This document shows positions 47,051 through 58,189 of a stretch of 64,000 bases of DNA, piece by piece (position 1 is the stretch's first letter; every line of letters starts with the position of its first letter). This stretch comes from Celoporthe dispersa (lineage: Eukaryota; Ascomycota; Sordariomycetes; Diaporthales; Cryphonectriaceae): contig WAID01000004.1 of the NCBI GenBank assembly GCA_016584495.1, positions 186,001 through 250,000 on the forward strand. The letters are read 5' to 3'. Under the pieces are notes generated by a model, which saw only the letters and a list, made by a program, of their open reading frames with translations, searched no databases and had not been told where the DNA came from. A program made the translations under genes and the position numbers.

Positions 47051-47941
47051 GTCTGTCTGTCTCACTTTCAGAGGAAATTGGGGCATGACCTGAAGTAGTA
47101 ATGCCAGTGTACAAGGTGATGAATGATTTTGCAAATACCCCTGCTTGAAGTTTTTTTCTCTCTCTCAATGTCACCTCTAATTACCTAAACTTCTCCTGGT
47201 ATCTGAATATCTTCATGTTGTCAGCAACCAAGTCAACATGTCACATTATACATGTACTTTGTCCTACTAACAGGAGCCCTGACAGGATTTGGTAATCATG
47301 ACCTAGCTATAAAGGCTTAAGAACATATCCAGCTGACCATGTTCTCTCCTGCTAGTCCACTGGTTTAGGACTTGTGCGAGACGGTGCCTGAGCTAATAGG
47401 CTTTGACAGCTTGGATAGTTTGGGTATCAATGTTTGCATCTTTTGGTTCACATAGCAGCTTCTCAATGCATCCATAGGACCAGATTATCCTAATTTGTTG
47501 CAGAAATTTCTAATGCAGGTTGTTTTGGGGCCATGTCTCTCCTCTTGTTACTACAAATGTCTACTTTAGTATGAAAACAGCTGTTTGGGATCTTGATCCA
47601 GGAGGCTTAGGGGAAAGTATCATGTACAGGTCATGTGTACCAAGCAGAAGAGTAGACATGCACCTAACAAGTCACTAGTTACTACAGGCAGCCTCTCACC
47701 AGAAGATAAGTTGGCATCAAACTAGCAGCTGTGACATCAAGCTTCACCTTAGCCTGATGCCATGATCAACACTCAGAGGCCATAGCTTCGCCCTGGAAGA
47801 GAGCTCTTGTTCTCTTCCTTACATACCAGAACGGCTCCCTGCTCTGCCAATCTTCACTCGCGCTTGACTCTCATCTCGAGGCCAAGCCATTGCATAAACC
47901 TGTTTACAGGCTGAGGACCTCTTCGTGAAGAACCCGTCAAG
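46597..47941. other. divergent intergenic spacer
   Basis: Holds the long CT microsatellite (46972-47064) and AT-rich sequence from 47150 to 47760. It presumably contains promoters for the nuclease-like gene and the first permease. No gene supported. Confidence 0.5.
46972..47064. repeat. long (CT)n microsatellite
   Basis: About 90 bases of nearly pure CT dinucleotides with a few TTT interruptions, ending in CTGT units. On the minus strand this is (AG)n. Length is probably polymorphic. Confidence 0.95.
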
Positions 47942-49820
47942 ATGGCTGGACATCAACTGATGACCCCCTGCACCTCTTCCGAAACGGCCAAACAAGAGCT
48001 GAGCTCGAACGGCACCCCGCGCAGCACCTCCAGATGCGGGCCCAAGAACCCAATCACGACCCGCCAGTTCATCCTGATGGCCATAAGCGGCAGCATCGGC
48101 GCAGGCCTCTTCATAGCCTCGGGAGAGGCCCTGCAGAAGGGCGGCCCTGGCTCGCTCGTCCTCGCTTTTCTCGTCGTAGGCCTGGCAGTCTGGCTGACCA
48201 TGTGCGCGCTGGGCGAGCTCGCCTCGACGATACCCGCGCGGGGTTCTTTCTACGACTACTCGGTGCGTTTTGTGTCCGAGTCGTGGGGTTTTGCCATGGG
48301 GTGGAACTATGTGGTCAACTTTATGCTCATCGTGGGGTTCGAGGTCACGGTGATTGTCCGGCTGGCTCGGTACTGGGTGGGCGCGGATGCCTCTGTGGTG
48401 TCCTCGGGGGTCATCGCCGCTGTTCCGGCCTGTCACCTCGTGCTGGCTGCCCTGCAGTGTTTCGGGCCCAGGTGGTATGGAGAGGCAGAGCACTTCTTTG
48501 GGGTCCTCAAGGTGCTCATCCTGACCACGTTTATCGGCACTGCGGTTGTGATCGCGTCTGGAGGAACACCAGAGGCTGGTGGAAGAGGGCTTGAGAACTA
48601 CCTCCAGTACGATTTCTCCTCAATCTGTTCTTCACGCTGTCCAGTCCTTTGCGTGGGGGAGGAAAAAAAAAAGAAAAAAAGAAAAAGTTGATTGACTAAC
48701 ATGGAACTCATTCGCCTCTTCCCATCAGCGGCCAGGCATTTCGAAACGGCTTCCAAGGCGCCATCTCCGTCCTCGCCGCCGCAGGACTAGCCTACGGAGG
48801 CACCGAGATGCTCGGCCTCACCGCCGCAGCCTGCGCCCAGCCGCGCAGTGTTATGCCCCTCGGGGCCAAGCTTGTCGCGGTGCGCATCCTCCTCTGCTAC
48901 TGCACGTCACTCTTCGCCCTAGGCCTGGTCCTGCGCCCTCTGGTCCTGGACAGCCCCGAGATCGCCAGCCTGACCGCCTCCCCTTTTGTCGTGGCCGTGC
49001 GCGTCGCAGGAATTCCCCGCCTGCCGGATGTCATCAACGGCCTGCTCATCGCCAGCGTGTTCAGCATGGGCAATGCCGCTGTGTTTGCGTCCTCGCGCGC
49101 GCTGGCGGCCATCTGCGAGCGCGGCATGGGCCCGCGGGTCCTGGCTCGGTTTTCGAGTCGCGGCGTGCCCTGGGCGGCGCTGCTGGTCGTCTTTGGGGTT
49201 TCCATGTTGGCGTGGCTCGCTGCCGTGCAAAATGGGACGGAGATCTTTGAGTGGCTTCTTGCGCTGGCCAGCGTGAGCAATCTCTTTACGGTTCGTCGTC
49301 TCTCTGTGTCTCTCTCTCTCTCTCTCTCGCTTTCTTATGCTTCTTCCTTTTCATTGCATCGGTCGATCCAACTATCACATGCTAACAGTGAATGGTGCAA
49401 CAGTGGTTGAGCATCAACGTCTGCCACATCCGCTTCCGCAAGATCCTGAACCTCCAAGGCCGCAACCCTGCCCAGGACGTAGGATGGCAGGCCTGTTGTG
49501 GCGTCTGGGGCAGCTACCTGGCCGCCATCATGATCGTCTGCATCATGATCGCACAGGCTGCGAGCGCCGCCCTGCCTCCAGTCATGAATCACGACGGCAC
49601 GCCCTACTTTGTGTTTCTCCTGAGGGGGATATTAGGATTTATCGTTGTTGCTGTGTTGTGGGTGGGACATTTGGTCTATCTGGCGCGTTTGGGAGGTGAC
49701 GAGAAGAAGACTTGGAGGGACATGCTGCTTGTTCCGCTTGGGACGATGGCTTTGCCTGAGCTGGGTGCTGTGAGAGCACCTACACGCGATGAGGAGAAGG
49801 CAAAGCAAGGAGAGGCGTAG
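47942..49820 (+). CDS. amino-acid permease (APC superfamily)
   Basis: Three exons: 47942-48606, 48729-49290 and 49404-49820, about 547 aa, with 122-bp and 113-bp introns kept in phase (NYLHGQAFRNGFQG at the first junction; the second donor is GTTCGT). A hydrophilic N-tail of about 38 residues is followed by MAISGSIGAGLFIASGEALQ, the TM1 signature of fungal amino-acid permeases, then PARGSFYDYSVRFVSESWGF, YGGTEMLGLTAAACAQPRS (TM6 region) and ASSRALAAICERGMGP. About 12 membrane segments. Such proteins import amino acids by proton symport at the plasma membrane. Substrate is not predictable; it lies tail to tail with a second permease of another subtype. Intact. Confidence 0.92.
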
Positions 49821-50015
49821 ATTATCTTATCTTATTTATTGGTTACTTTTTTTTAATATAGAATTTTTTTCGTTTTCTTCTTGGGTAGGAAGAGGATACG
49901 TGAGTGTATGCGAATACCCTGAGGGTAATACTAACACTTGTATATTTTACGATTGTAATTTGAAGTGACAGTGACAGACGTGTTTGTCCACGGCTGCGTA
50001 TCCTACACGCAACTC
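49821..50015. terminator. short convergent 3' region shared by two permeases
   Basis: Only about 195 bp separate the stop codons of two convergent permease genes. The spacer is T-rich (49847-49880) with AATATA-like elements, so the two transcripts probably overlap at their 3' ends. No sequence-specific terminator is claimed. Confidence 0.4.
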
Positions 50016-51885
50016 TCAATCCCATGCCGATTCCCCGCTCTCATCCCTCTTCCACTTCCTCCACCCAAGCATCAGCGCCACGTCCGTCCAGAACCCAACC
50101 GGCTTCGTCGTCAGGCTCTCCTCGTACGCATCAATAATAGGTCTATCCCAGACCAGGTCTGCCTCCTCCGGCCTGACGACCTTGGTCCGCTTGAGAACCT
50201 TCCACCCGGCATAGGCCACGACAGCCACAAAGATCATGGTGTAGTAGCTGAAGAAGGTGCCCAGGTCCCACTCGCCGGGGAGGAAGGTCTCGTAGCCGTA
50301 GCAGCCCAGGACGAACGTCTCGCCGACGAGTCCGATCCACGCGCTGTACGGCTGGAACCAGCCTCGGTACGGCAGGGTGGCGCGGTCGATGCCCTGTGCC
50401 TGCAGGGCGCGGTAGAAGAAGAGGTAGGTGAGGCACATGATGATGTAGTCGATCAGCTGGGCGGCCTCGGTGAGGTTGGCGAACCAGGTGAGGGCCTGGC
50501 TGGTGCCGCTCGACACGTCCAGGAACGACAGCAGCGGGAACAGCATGGTGACGGCGAAGGCGTAGACGGGGATCCCGGAGCGGGTGCACCTCGCAAAGAC
50601 CCTGGGCGCCTGGCCCTCGAGCGCGAGGCCGTACAGCGACCGCGTGGCGCAGTACGTGTAGGCGTTGCCCGCCGAGAAGATGCTGGTGACCATGAGGGCG
50701 TTGGTGATGTGCGGGAGGACGCCGATGCCCAGGTTCTGCATGGCGATCACGTACGGGCTGCCCGCCGCGGTGCCGGAGCTGTTGTTGGCGATGAGGGTCG
50801 GGTTGTTGTACGGGAGGATGATGCCCACGCACAGGGCGCCGCCGATGAAGAAGAAGCCGAAGCGCCAGTAGACCGTCTTGAAGGCCTGCTTGAGGTAGGT
50901 CCGGGGCCGCTCTGCCTCGCCGGCCACTATGGCGAGGTACTCGGGCCCGACGATCGTGAAGGCGGCCGACCAGAGCGCGCCCAGGAAGCCCTGGAACCGG
51001 CCCAGGGTGCCTGTGTGGATGTACTCGGCGAAGGAGCCCGGGTTCTGCCAGTAGGTGAAGCCGTACGCGTCGTGTTGCGGGTTGCCTCCCACCATGGTGA
51101 CAAAGGTGAAGCCTGGCCGCGGAGAACGGGATCATCAGCCGTGTGAGCACGCGGTGTGGTGGATACCTGCTGATGAGCAGTCTCTCTCGTGGGCGGGGCG
51201 GCGGGGGCAGCTTACAGAAGACGATGACGATGAGGAGGAATTTCCCCGTCGACAGCCAGAACTCGGCCTCTCCGTAGTACTTGACAGCAAACACGTTGAT
51301 GGCGGCGTAGAGCACAACACAGGCCGCACAGACGGCTGCCACGGGGATATCATCGCGCCAGAACGTCAGGATCAGGTTGATGGCTGAGATCTCGAAGGGG
51401 ATCATGGCCGCCTCGTAGAGGTAGAAGTTCCAGCCGCTCATGAAGCCGAAGGCCTCGTCGACCCATTTGCCGGCGAAGCGGATGAAGGAGCCTGGAGCCG
51501 TGGGTCAGCGCGGGAGGCCGAGCACGGAGGGAAAACAGGGGAGACACAGGAGGTACTATTCACCGGAGATGGGCATGAACACGGCCATCTCTGCCATGCA
51601 GTTGTTCACCAGGGCCAACAGGCCACAGTAGAGGGTATAGGCGATCAGCAGCGACCCTGGCCCGCCGTCGAGCAGGCCGTTGCCGATGCTGACGAAGAGG
51701 GCGGTGCCGATCGAGCCCCCGATGGCGATCATCTGGATCTGGCGGTTCCCGAGATGCCGCTGGAGGGCATCCGCGTTGCCTCTGACCTCGACGCTGCCCT
51801 CTGTCTCGTCATAACTGCTGGGGAGCCCCTTTTCGTCGGTCGTTGTGGCGTCGGCCCCGCCCGTCTCCTTCAGGCTGGCCATCAT
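50016..51885 (-). CDS. amino-acid permease (yeast-type AAT family)
   Basis: Three exons: 51885-51564, 51491-51216 and 51112-50016, about 564 aa, with 72-bp and 98-103-bp introns; both junctions restore family motifs (PISGSFIRFAGKWVDEAFGF and VIVFCFTFVTMVGGNPQ). The TM1 signature is IAIGGSIGTALFVSIGNGLL; FMSGWNFYLYEAAMIPFEIS, NPGSFAEYI, GPEYLAIVAGEAERPRTYLK and PVYAFAVTMLFPLLSFLDVS follow in the order of YAT-family permeases such as Gap1/Dip5 relatives. About 12 membrane segments; plasma-membrane amino-acid/H+ symport is inferred. Intact frame. Confidence 0.93.
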
Positions 51886-53503
51886 GACTTGTGTGTGTGT
51901 TTGTGTGTCCTCTGTTGGCCGTCGACCTGCGGCGGAGACCCGAGGTTGGCTGATAGAGTGTTAGTCGTTTCGTGGGTGAAAATGTCCGCTGGTTATTGAT
52001 ATAGAGAATGAAGCACATGCACAAACCCATACATGTATAAATAAGTAAAGATTAAGACAAATTTCCCTGTAAACACGCGACACTCAAAAAAAGCAATGAA
52101 GGTGTTCATGTAATACAGTTGAGCTGATTAGTTTTTTCGCTTGTGGGTCCTGATTATTGACGGACCCAGCTGGGAGAGAGGAGGGAGACACACGCACACA
52201 CACAGAGAGAGAGAGGAAGAGAGGTGCTCGAGAGAGATAAGGAAGGGGCAAATTTCGTGAGACTGAAAATCACTTGCCTATCAACGGGCCTTCTAGAACA
52301 TGGTATACTAAGCCGTGCAGCTGTAAGAGGGGAACATCCTGTTGACAGGCCGACCAGACCAGTCGATAGCGTGCTGCAGCTAGAGGCGGCATGAGCATGG
52401 GCTGCGTATACTCTGTAATATGAGTCCAGGAAGTGGAGGAATGGGAGAGTCGATCTTCGACAATGCTTGCTATAGAACGTTACATTCCAAGGTTCTTGTT
52501 AGCCTCGAATCCCAGCTGACGATTACGATTGTTTTTGTATGTGCTAAATGTATATAAAAGTCAGTGTGTTGTACTCGAGCAACTTTTGCTTTCTGTCTAT
52601 CTGTATGAATCGGTGTTTTTCCCCTCCTCCTCGTTATTTTTTTTTTTAAAAAAGGAAGAAAAAAATAGAGAATGAAAATGAAGGACAATTCCTTTTAATT
52701 CCTTGCTTGCTCTCTTCTCTCTGTTCCCTAAAGCTTGATCCATGCCGCCACCCCAGCCACCGTCTCCCCTTTCAGCATGTACAGCCGTCTACCCTGAGAT
52801 AGGTCTTCAGCTTGGCTTGCCGCCTAACCGCCCTGCTTCCCATATGGCCTCTACAGCGCTAAACGTAGGTAAATACTAAAGCCCCGCATCGTGGGGGCCC
52901 AGATCACAGAAGCCCCCCCTCCCCAACATCCTCGGCGGTAATAGTGAGCCCCACCAGCGTTCTGCTGAATAACCTCGTTACCTGTTATGTGAGATGGATT
53001 TTCAACATGTTAAGTAGTTCGACACACAGTATCACCTGTGATACGGCTCATCTTAAAAAGAAAAAAGAGAAAGAAAAAAAATCCCTGCGGAGCTGGGGAG
53101 CATTGGCTGCTCACGCAAATGACATTGGTGCGCATCAAGATACTTGACTCTAACGGGACGCTTTATATCTTGATGGTCTCACTATAAGGACATCGTCAGT
53201 TATCCGCACATCGCGGTGGACCTGCAGCACACGACCATTGTGCTTGGTAGCGACTGAGATACGCAAAGGGTCTACAGTTCCTATAAACTCGGGCATAATC
53301 TACAGCGTGGTATATCTACCAGCCGCTGTTAGGACCGCCACGAGGAATCGTGGGACGCAAGACCTCCGCTTCGAGTAGCTAGCTAGATGCAGATCGTTCC
53401 GCCTCGCGCCAAAAAAAAATAAAGCATCGGTGGCATTAGGGTTGAATGTAGAGCACCGCATGTCGTTGGCCGCGGCGACAACCAACCAGCCAGAGCCCTC
53501 CAG
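51886..53503. other. intergenic spacer
   Basis: Upstream of the second permease and downstream of the P450. Contains short AC/AG repeats (52190-52220), T/A runs near 52637-52672 and A-rich sequence at 53055-53082. No gene supported. Confidence 0.5.
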
Positions 53504-55198
53504 TTACTCCCCAAACGGCGTAAACCTGTCCAGGAACGCCATGGCCTCCTCGTTCTCCCTCTCCAAGACCCCCCTGTGCCGCTCACTCCTCACCCGGATA
53601 ACACACTGGAACGGCTTCGGCCGGATGTTAAAGCCCTCGGTGTAATCAAACGTATCATACTGCCTCCCAGGCACGGGCCCGATATCATACGCCCACAGCA
53701 GCTTGGCCAACGCGATGAAGAGCGAGTTGGCGGCCAGGTTCGCGCCGGGACAGATCCTCCGGCCCCAGCCAAAGGACGAGTGGCCGCTCTTGGAGGGATG
53801 TGCCCTCCCGCCGACCTCGAAGTCCTCCTCCTCCTTCTCCGTCCGGCCCGTGGCGGCTGCACCCTTGGCCCTGGCGGCTATGTTCTCGTCGAGGAAGCGC
53901 CGAGGGTTAAAGTGGTGCGGGTTGGGATAATACGCCTCGTTCAGGTTGATGGCCCAGGAGTTGCCCAGCACGGTGGTGCCCGCGGGGATATGATACCCCT
54001 CATAGACATCATCCTCGGTCGACGCGTGGGGGGTCCCGCCCAGCACGGCAACAGGCCGCCACCGCAGCACCTCCTTGCAGAGCGCCCGAACATACGGCAG
54101 GGCCGCCTCGTCCTCAAAGGTGGGGCTCCGGTCCCGGCCCACGACGCGGTCCAGCTCCTCGTGCGCCGCCGCCAGGGCCTCCGGGTGCGTGACCAGGGCC
54201 AGGAACGCCGAGCACAGCGTCGACGCGGTGGTGTCGGAGCCGGCACCGAACAGCGACGCGGGAACAAAGGCCAGGTCGCGGTTCGACAGCGGGATGGGCT
54301 CCTGAGCCTCCCCCTGCGGCGGCCCTGTCGCGCATCTCCAGCAGGATCTTGCACAGCGAGTCCGGGGAGCCTCGCCTCTGCGCCCTCGGCCCGGGCGCGC
54401 GCCATGTCGCCCCGCACAATGTCCATGAGCGCCATGTTGGCGGCGGCCTCGCGCCTCCCGTGCGCCTTGATGTCGGCCTTCCACGGGGCGAGGAGGTCGG
54501 GGAGGTACTTGAGCGCGGGGATGGTCTCGACGAGGTACCGGCCCGGCACGTTGAGAGAGGCCGAGTACTGCATGAACTCGAAGCGCTGCGCGATGACCCT
54601 GGCGCCCAGCGAGTCGATGCGGTGCCCGTACGCGACGCAGAAGACCACGCTCGAGGTGAAGGTCTCGATCAGGCCGACGTACTCTGCAGGCCTGTCCAGC
54701 AGGCGGAAGCCGAGCCGGCTCGCCTCGGCCTCCTGCGCGGGCTTGTACAGCCGCAGCGCCCTGGGCGTCATGGCTATGTGCAGCAGCCGCCTCCGCACGC
54801 TCCACTCCTTCCCGTACGGCTGGACGAGGATGCTGGCGCCGTCCCAGAGCAGCTCGCCCATGGCGACCATGCGGGGCCTGGACGAGTACTTGCTGCTGCG
54901 GCCCTCCATCAGCTCCGAGGCGACGACCGGGTCCGAGATGACCACGGTCGGGCGCCGGCCGATCCAGATGGTGAAGATGGGTCCGTAGCGGCGCGACCAG
55001 GCCTGGAACTGGACCCACGGCCTGGACCTGGGCAGCTGGAGCTTGTTGCCCACGAAGGGGAGCGGCGGCGGGCCCGGGGGCATGCGCAGCCAGGTCACGG
55101 CGTCGTAGAGCGCTGTGGCTGCTGGGAGGGCGACGAGGAGGGAGAGCCAGATGTAGAGGGGCCATGATGACGGGTGGAGAAGAGAAAAGGTCTGCCAT
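53504..55198 (-). pseudogene. cytochrome P450 with three frame breaks
   Basis: Haem-thiolate monooxygenase, ER-anchored. From ATG 55198 (MADLFSSPPVIMAPL) one base too many in a CCCC run (about 55160) precedes the anchor helix (IWLSLLVALPAATALYDAV) and the proline-rich hinge MPPGPPPLPFVGN. The middle frame (PWVQFQAWSRRYGPIF, YGKEWSVRRRLLHIAM) shifts near 54365 to SPDSLCKILLEMRDR, and again near 54318 in a G run to the C-terminal part. That part has the I-helix FGAGSDTTAST, the K-helix ExxR (KEVLRWRP) and the haem loop FGWGRRICPGANLA with its Cys ligand. All P450 landmarks are intact and no stop lies in the correct frames; each break is one extra base. About 540 aa if corrected. No backbone enzyme is adjacent, so a pathway is not proposed. 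Confidence 0.9.
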
Positions 55199-56197
55199 GG
55201 TTTTCTTCTCTCTTTTTCTTCTCCCTTATCCTTCTACAAGCTGTGTGTGTTATATAGTGTTTATGTGAGGTGAGAATCGTCCGCCACCATCACTTCGCTC
55301 TCCTCGCGCTTAAGTTTGTCCTGCTCGTGTGCACAAGCTTGGAATATCCTCCTTCGGGTGGTGTCAGAGCAGATGAGGCAGGGTTGGGTTTTAAAACCTG
55401 ATCAACAACCATCAGCATAGCTCAGGTGCCAGAGAACGGATCGCTTCCCACTAGAGAAGAATCATTATTCCGACAGGGCACAGGCGAGGTGAGGGCATGG
55501 CTCGGCAATTGAGCTCAAGAGAGACGGGCCAGCATTTCCCCGCAACAAAAAAAAAAAAAAAAAAAAAAAGAAAGCAACAAGAAGAAAAAAGGAGGACCAG
55601 CGCACTCCTCCAGACCGCTCACTTATCTGCCTGGGCACGTAACTACCCCCGAAACGTAACGAGGGGCTGGCTGAATATTAATATAGCCGGTGGTAGCGCG
55701 TCTTGGTGGGATGTTGGCCCGCAATAATGAATCCCATCGCCACACCCGTTGCGGGGAATCGATCATGCCTATCGGTGCAGACCGTCTTTCGGCTCGTGCG
55801 CCCAACCAACAACATCTTGTATATATCATTAGCAGTGTGTGAGCTGCACGGCGTTTGGCACAGCACGACATGGTGGTGAGCAGCACAGAGAGCTGGTAAT
55901 GAGCAACGGATGAATTTGCAAGAACGATTTAGCAACTTGGTATCTCGAGTCCCTCCCCCCCCTCCTCCCCTTCCGACAGTATATGAATTCCAACACCAGA
56001 TGAACCAAAACAATGAAAAAGACAGACCCGGGTCCGATCCTGGACATAAAAAGCTGACAAGACGAATACAAAAGAAATCGTGGAAATGATTGGTGGGTGG
56101 GTGCAGATATCCCTCATCCAGTGAGGGGGCCGTCATCAAAAACAAGTATGAGAAAAAAAGAAACAAACAAAAAAAAAAAAAACTACCCTAAAAAAAC
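55199..56197. other. intergenic spacer with poly-A tracts
   Basis: Contains 23 consecutive A at 55547-55569 and another A-rich run at 56167-56182 just past the stop of the next gene. No gene supported. Confidence 0.5.
55547..55569. repeat. 23-nt poly-A tract
   Basis: Uninterrupted A run followed by A/G-rich sequence; no retroelement or processed-gene sequence precedes it. Confidence 0.9.
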
Positions 56198-56702
56198 CTA
56201 AAACGCCTGTCCGAGCGAGGCATCTCCATTGTTCGAGATGATCTCAAACTCCTGCGTCTTGCCGCCGACACCAGCAATGCTAAACAGCGGACCTCCCTTG
56301 ACCCTCATGGTAGCAGACGACGGCGTGATGTCCCCGGACGTGTTCGCCCTCTTGAGAGGCCGGGGCGAGGCGATGGTGACGGTCTTGACCTGGCCCGTCT
56401 GGATACGGCGCAGGCCCGTCCTCGCCGCAGCCGGCAGGTTCTTGTTCCTGCCGACACCGGCGGTGCCGTAGGGATCACCGCCGCTGGTGAACTGCATGGA
56501 CACGGTGGGCAGCTGCATCTCGACGGCGGTCTCGACGTCGTCCTCATCGCCGTGGCCCTGGAATTTGACGTGCTTCTGCCCGTCCTTCTGCGCCGCGTAC
56601 AGCGCCTTCTGCTCCTCGTGGAGCATGGCACTGTAGGCCGCCGTGGCGATCTTTTCGTCGTCCTTCTTGTTGGGATACAGACGCAGCGCCACCGCGGGCT
56701 GC

Positions 56703-56737
<35 letters not shown>

Positions 56738-58189
56738 ATTCGCGGCGCTGGGGTGCGGTGTCTTGGGCCGCTGCCTCTCCTGTACCAGGGCGTCTCGTCG
56801 AGGCGTCGAGGCTACTGAGTTGGGCGTCGTCGCCCCGCTCTTGGTAGGCCGGAACGGTACCAGGCGCTGCTTCAGCGGCTCGACGATGTTGGTGTGCGAG
56901 CCCATCCCCAGGCTGTCCTGCTGCAGCTGTGGTGGGCTGATGGTCGGCCTCCACACCGAGGGTGAGTCCGACCTCTCGCTGCTCGAGCCGCCCCGCTCCC
57001 GGCGCTGGCGTCCACGGCCGCGCTCAGGCGAGGCGGTGCGGTCGATGCCGATGCCGATGGTGCGGAGGGCGGCGGTGGTGAATTTGTTTTCCTCCTGGGG
57101 TGGGGTTCGGGAGGTGCTGGATGCTGACGCCGAGGACGCCGAGGACTCTTTCCTGTGGTGCTCTGGGCGCCGGGCGGTCCTGGACGACACGCTGCCGCTC
57201 TTGGACGACGGGGCGGTAGACGACGAGGAGAGCGAGGACGAGGAGCCTTCCGAGGACGCAACAGAGGCCTTGCGACGGGGCGGGGGAGGTGGCGGCGGGG
57301 GGTTCGGGTTGCCAAAGGACGATGTGGACGATTCTGAGCCTGATCGCGAGCGGTCGGTGCCGGGTCGGCTCTGCGGCGTGGCTGGCCTGGACTCCTTGGC
57401 GGCGGCGAGCTTAGCCCTCTCGCGGATGGACTCGAGCTCCCGCCTGCTGCTCTCGCCGGGAGGGATGGTCCGCATCATCATCATGCCCATGCGGTTCTGC
57501 GGCGGCGACATGCTCGCGTCCCTGCTGGAGGGCGGGGTGGGCTCCATGGGCTGTGGCATGGGGAGGGGCTTGGGCAGCTGCTTTGCGCCCTCGGGTGGAG
57601 GCATGTAGGCCGTCGCCGGCAGCATCGGGATCTGCTCCTCGCCTGGCATGTAGGTTGCCGAGGGGAGCATCAGCACTTCCTGCTCCTTATCCTCCTCGTA
57701 CCTGGCAGAGGAGAGCTGGTAGTCCGGGCCGGGCTCCCTCTGCCTGATGCGGTTGACGGCGGTCTCGCTCGCCGACCTCTGGTGCATCTGCCTGCGAGCC
57801 ATGTTCAGGGGCCTCGGGACGAGCGCCTCGGATGAGTTCTTGGGCGGGATCGGAGGGCGGTTCATCCTGCTGTTGTTGTGCCCGTGGTGTCTGGGAAACC
57901 TAGAGTACTGGCCCGTCACGCCATCGTAGTGAGGCGCAGGCAGCACAGACCGCCGAGAGTGCGCGATCTCGAGCAGAGGCTGGTCGTAGATGACAGGAAT
58001 GTCGGCGCACATAGGACAGGCCAGCCCACCGGCGACGAGCTCGTCTTCGTCGAGAGCCACCTCCTCCTGCTCGTGAGGGTCACACCAGTGCTTAAGGTGA
58101 GCCTTGCCGACACACTTCTCCCGGCGGATGAAGTAGTGCCTCTCTGGCTCCTCACAGCCTGCATATCCGAGGTAGGTGAATTTACACAT
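56198..58189 (-). CDS. low-complexity protein with N-terminal Cys/His module
   Basis: Intact single-exon ORF of 663 aa from ATG 58189 (MCKFTYLGYAGC); the frame upstream reads into non-conserved sequence. The first about 65 residues hold Cys/His positions (C2, C12, REKCVGKAHLKHWCDPHEQE, GGLACPMCAD) that could form a small zinc-binding module, as seen at the start of many uncharacterised filamentous-fungal proteins. The rest is Ser/Pro/Arg-rich and disordered: RSASETAVNRIRQRE, a run of 8 Pro (PNPPPPPPPPRRKAS), many SS repeats, a 12-Asn run and a short conserved-looking C-terminus (GGPLFSIAGVGGKTQEFEII). No enzymatic domain. Role unknown. Confidence 0.75.
56703..56737. repeat. GTT trinucleotide repeat encoding poly-asparagine
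   Basis: About twelve GTT/ATT units on the plus strand, read as AAC/AAT on the coding strand, giving 12 consecutive Asn inside the low-complexity protein. Confidence 0.92.

Noticed and set aside
49965..51146. 393-codon plus-strand frame
   Set aside because: Antisense to the second permease, which has perfect family motifs.
56643..57608. 321-codon plus-strand frame
   Set aside because: Antisense shadow of the low-complexity protein; its Leu/Val runs are the complement of the Asn repeat.
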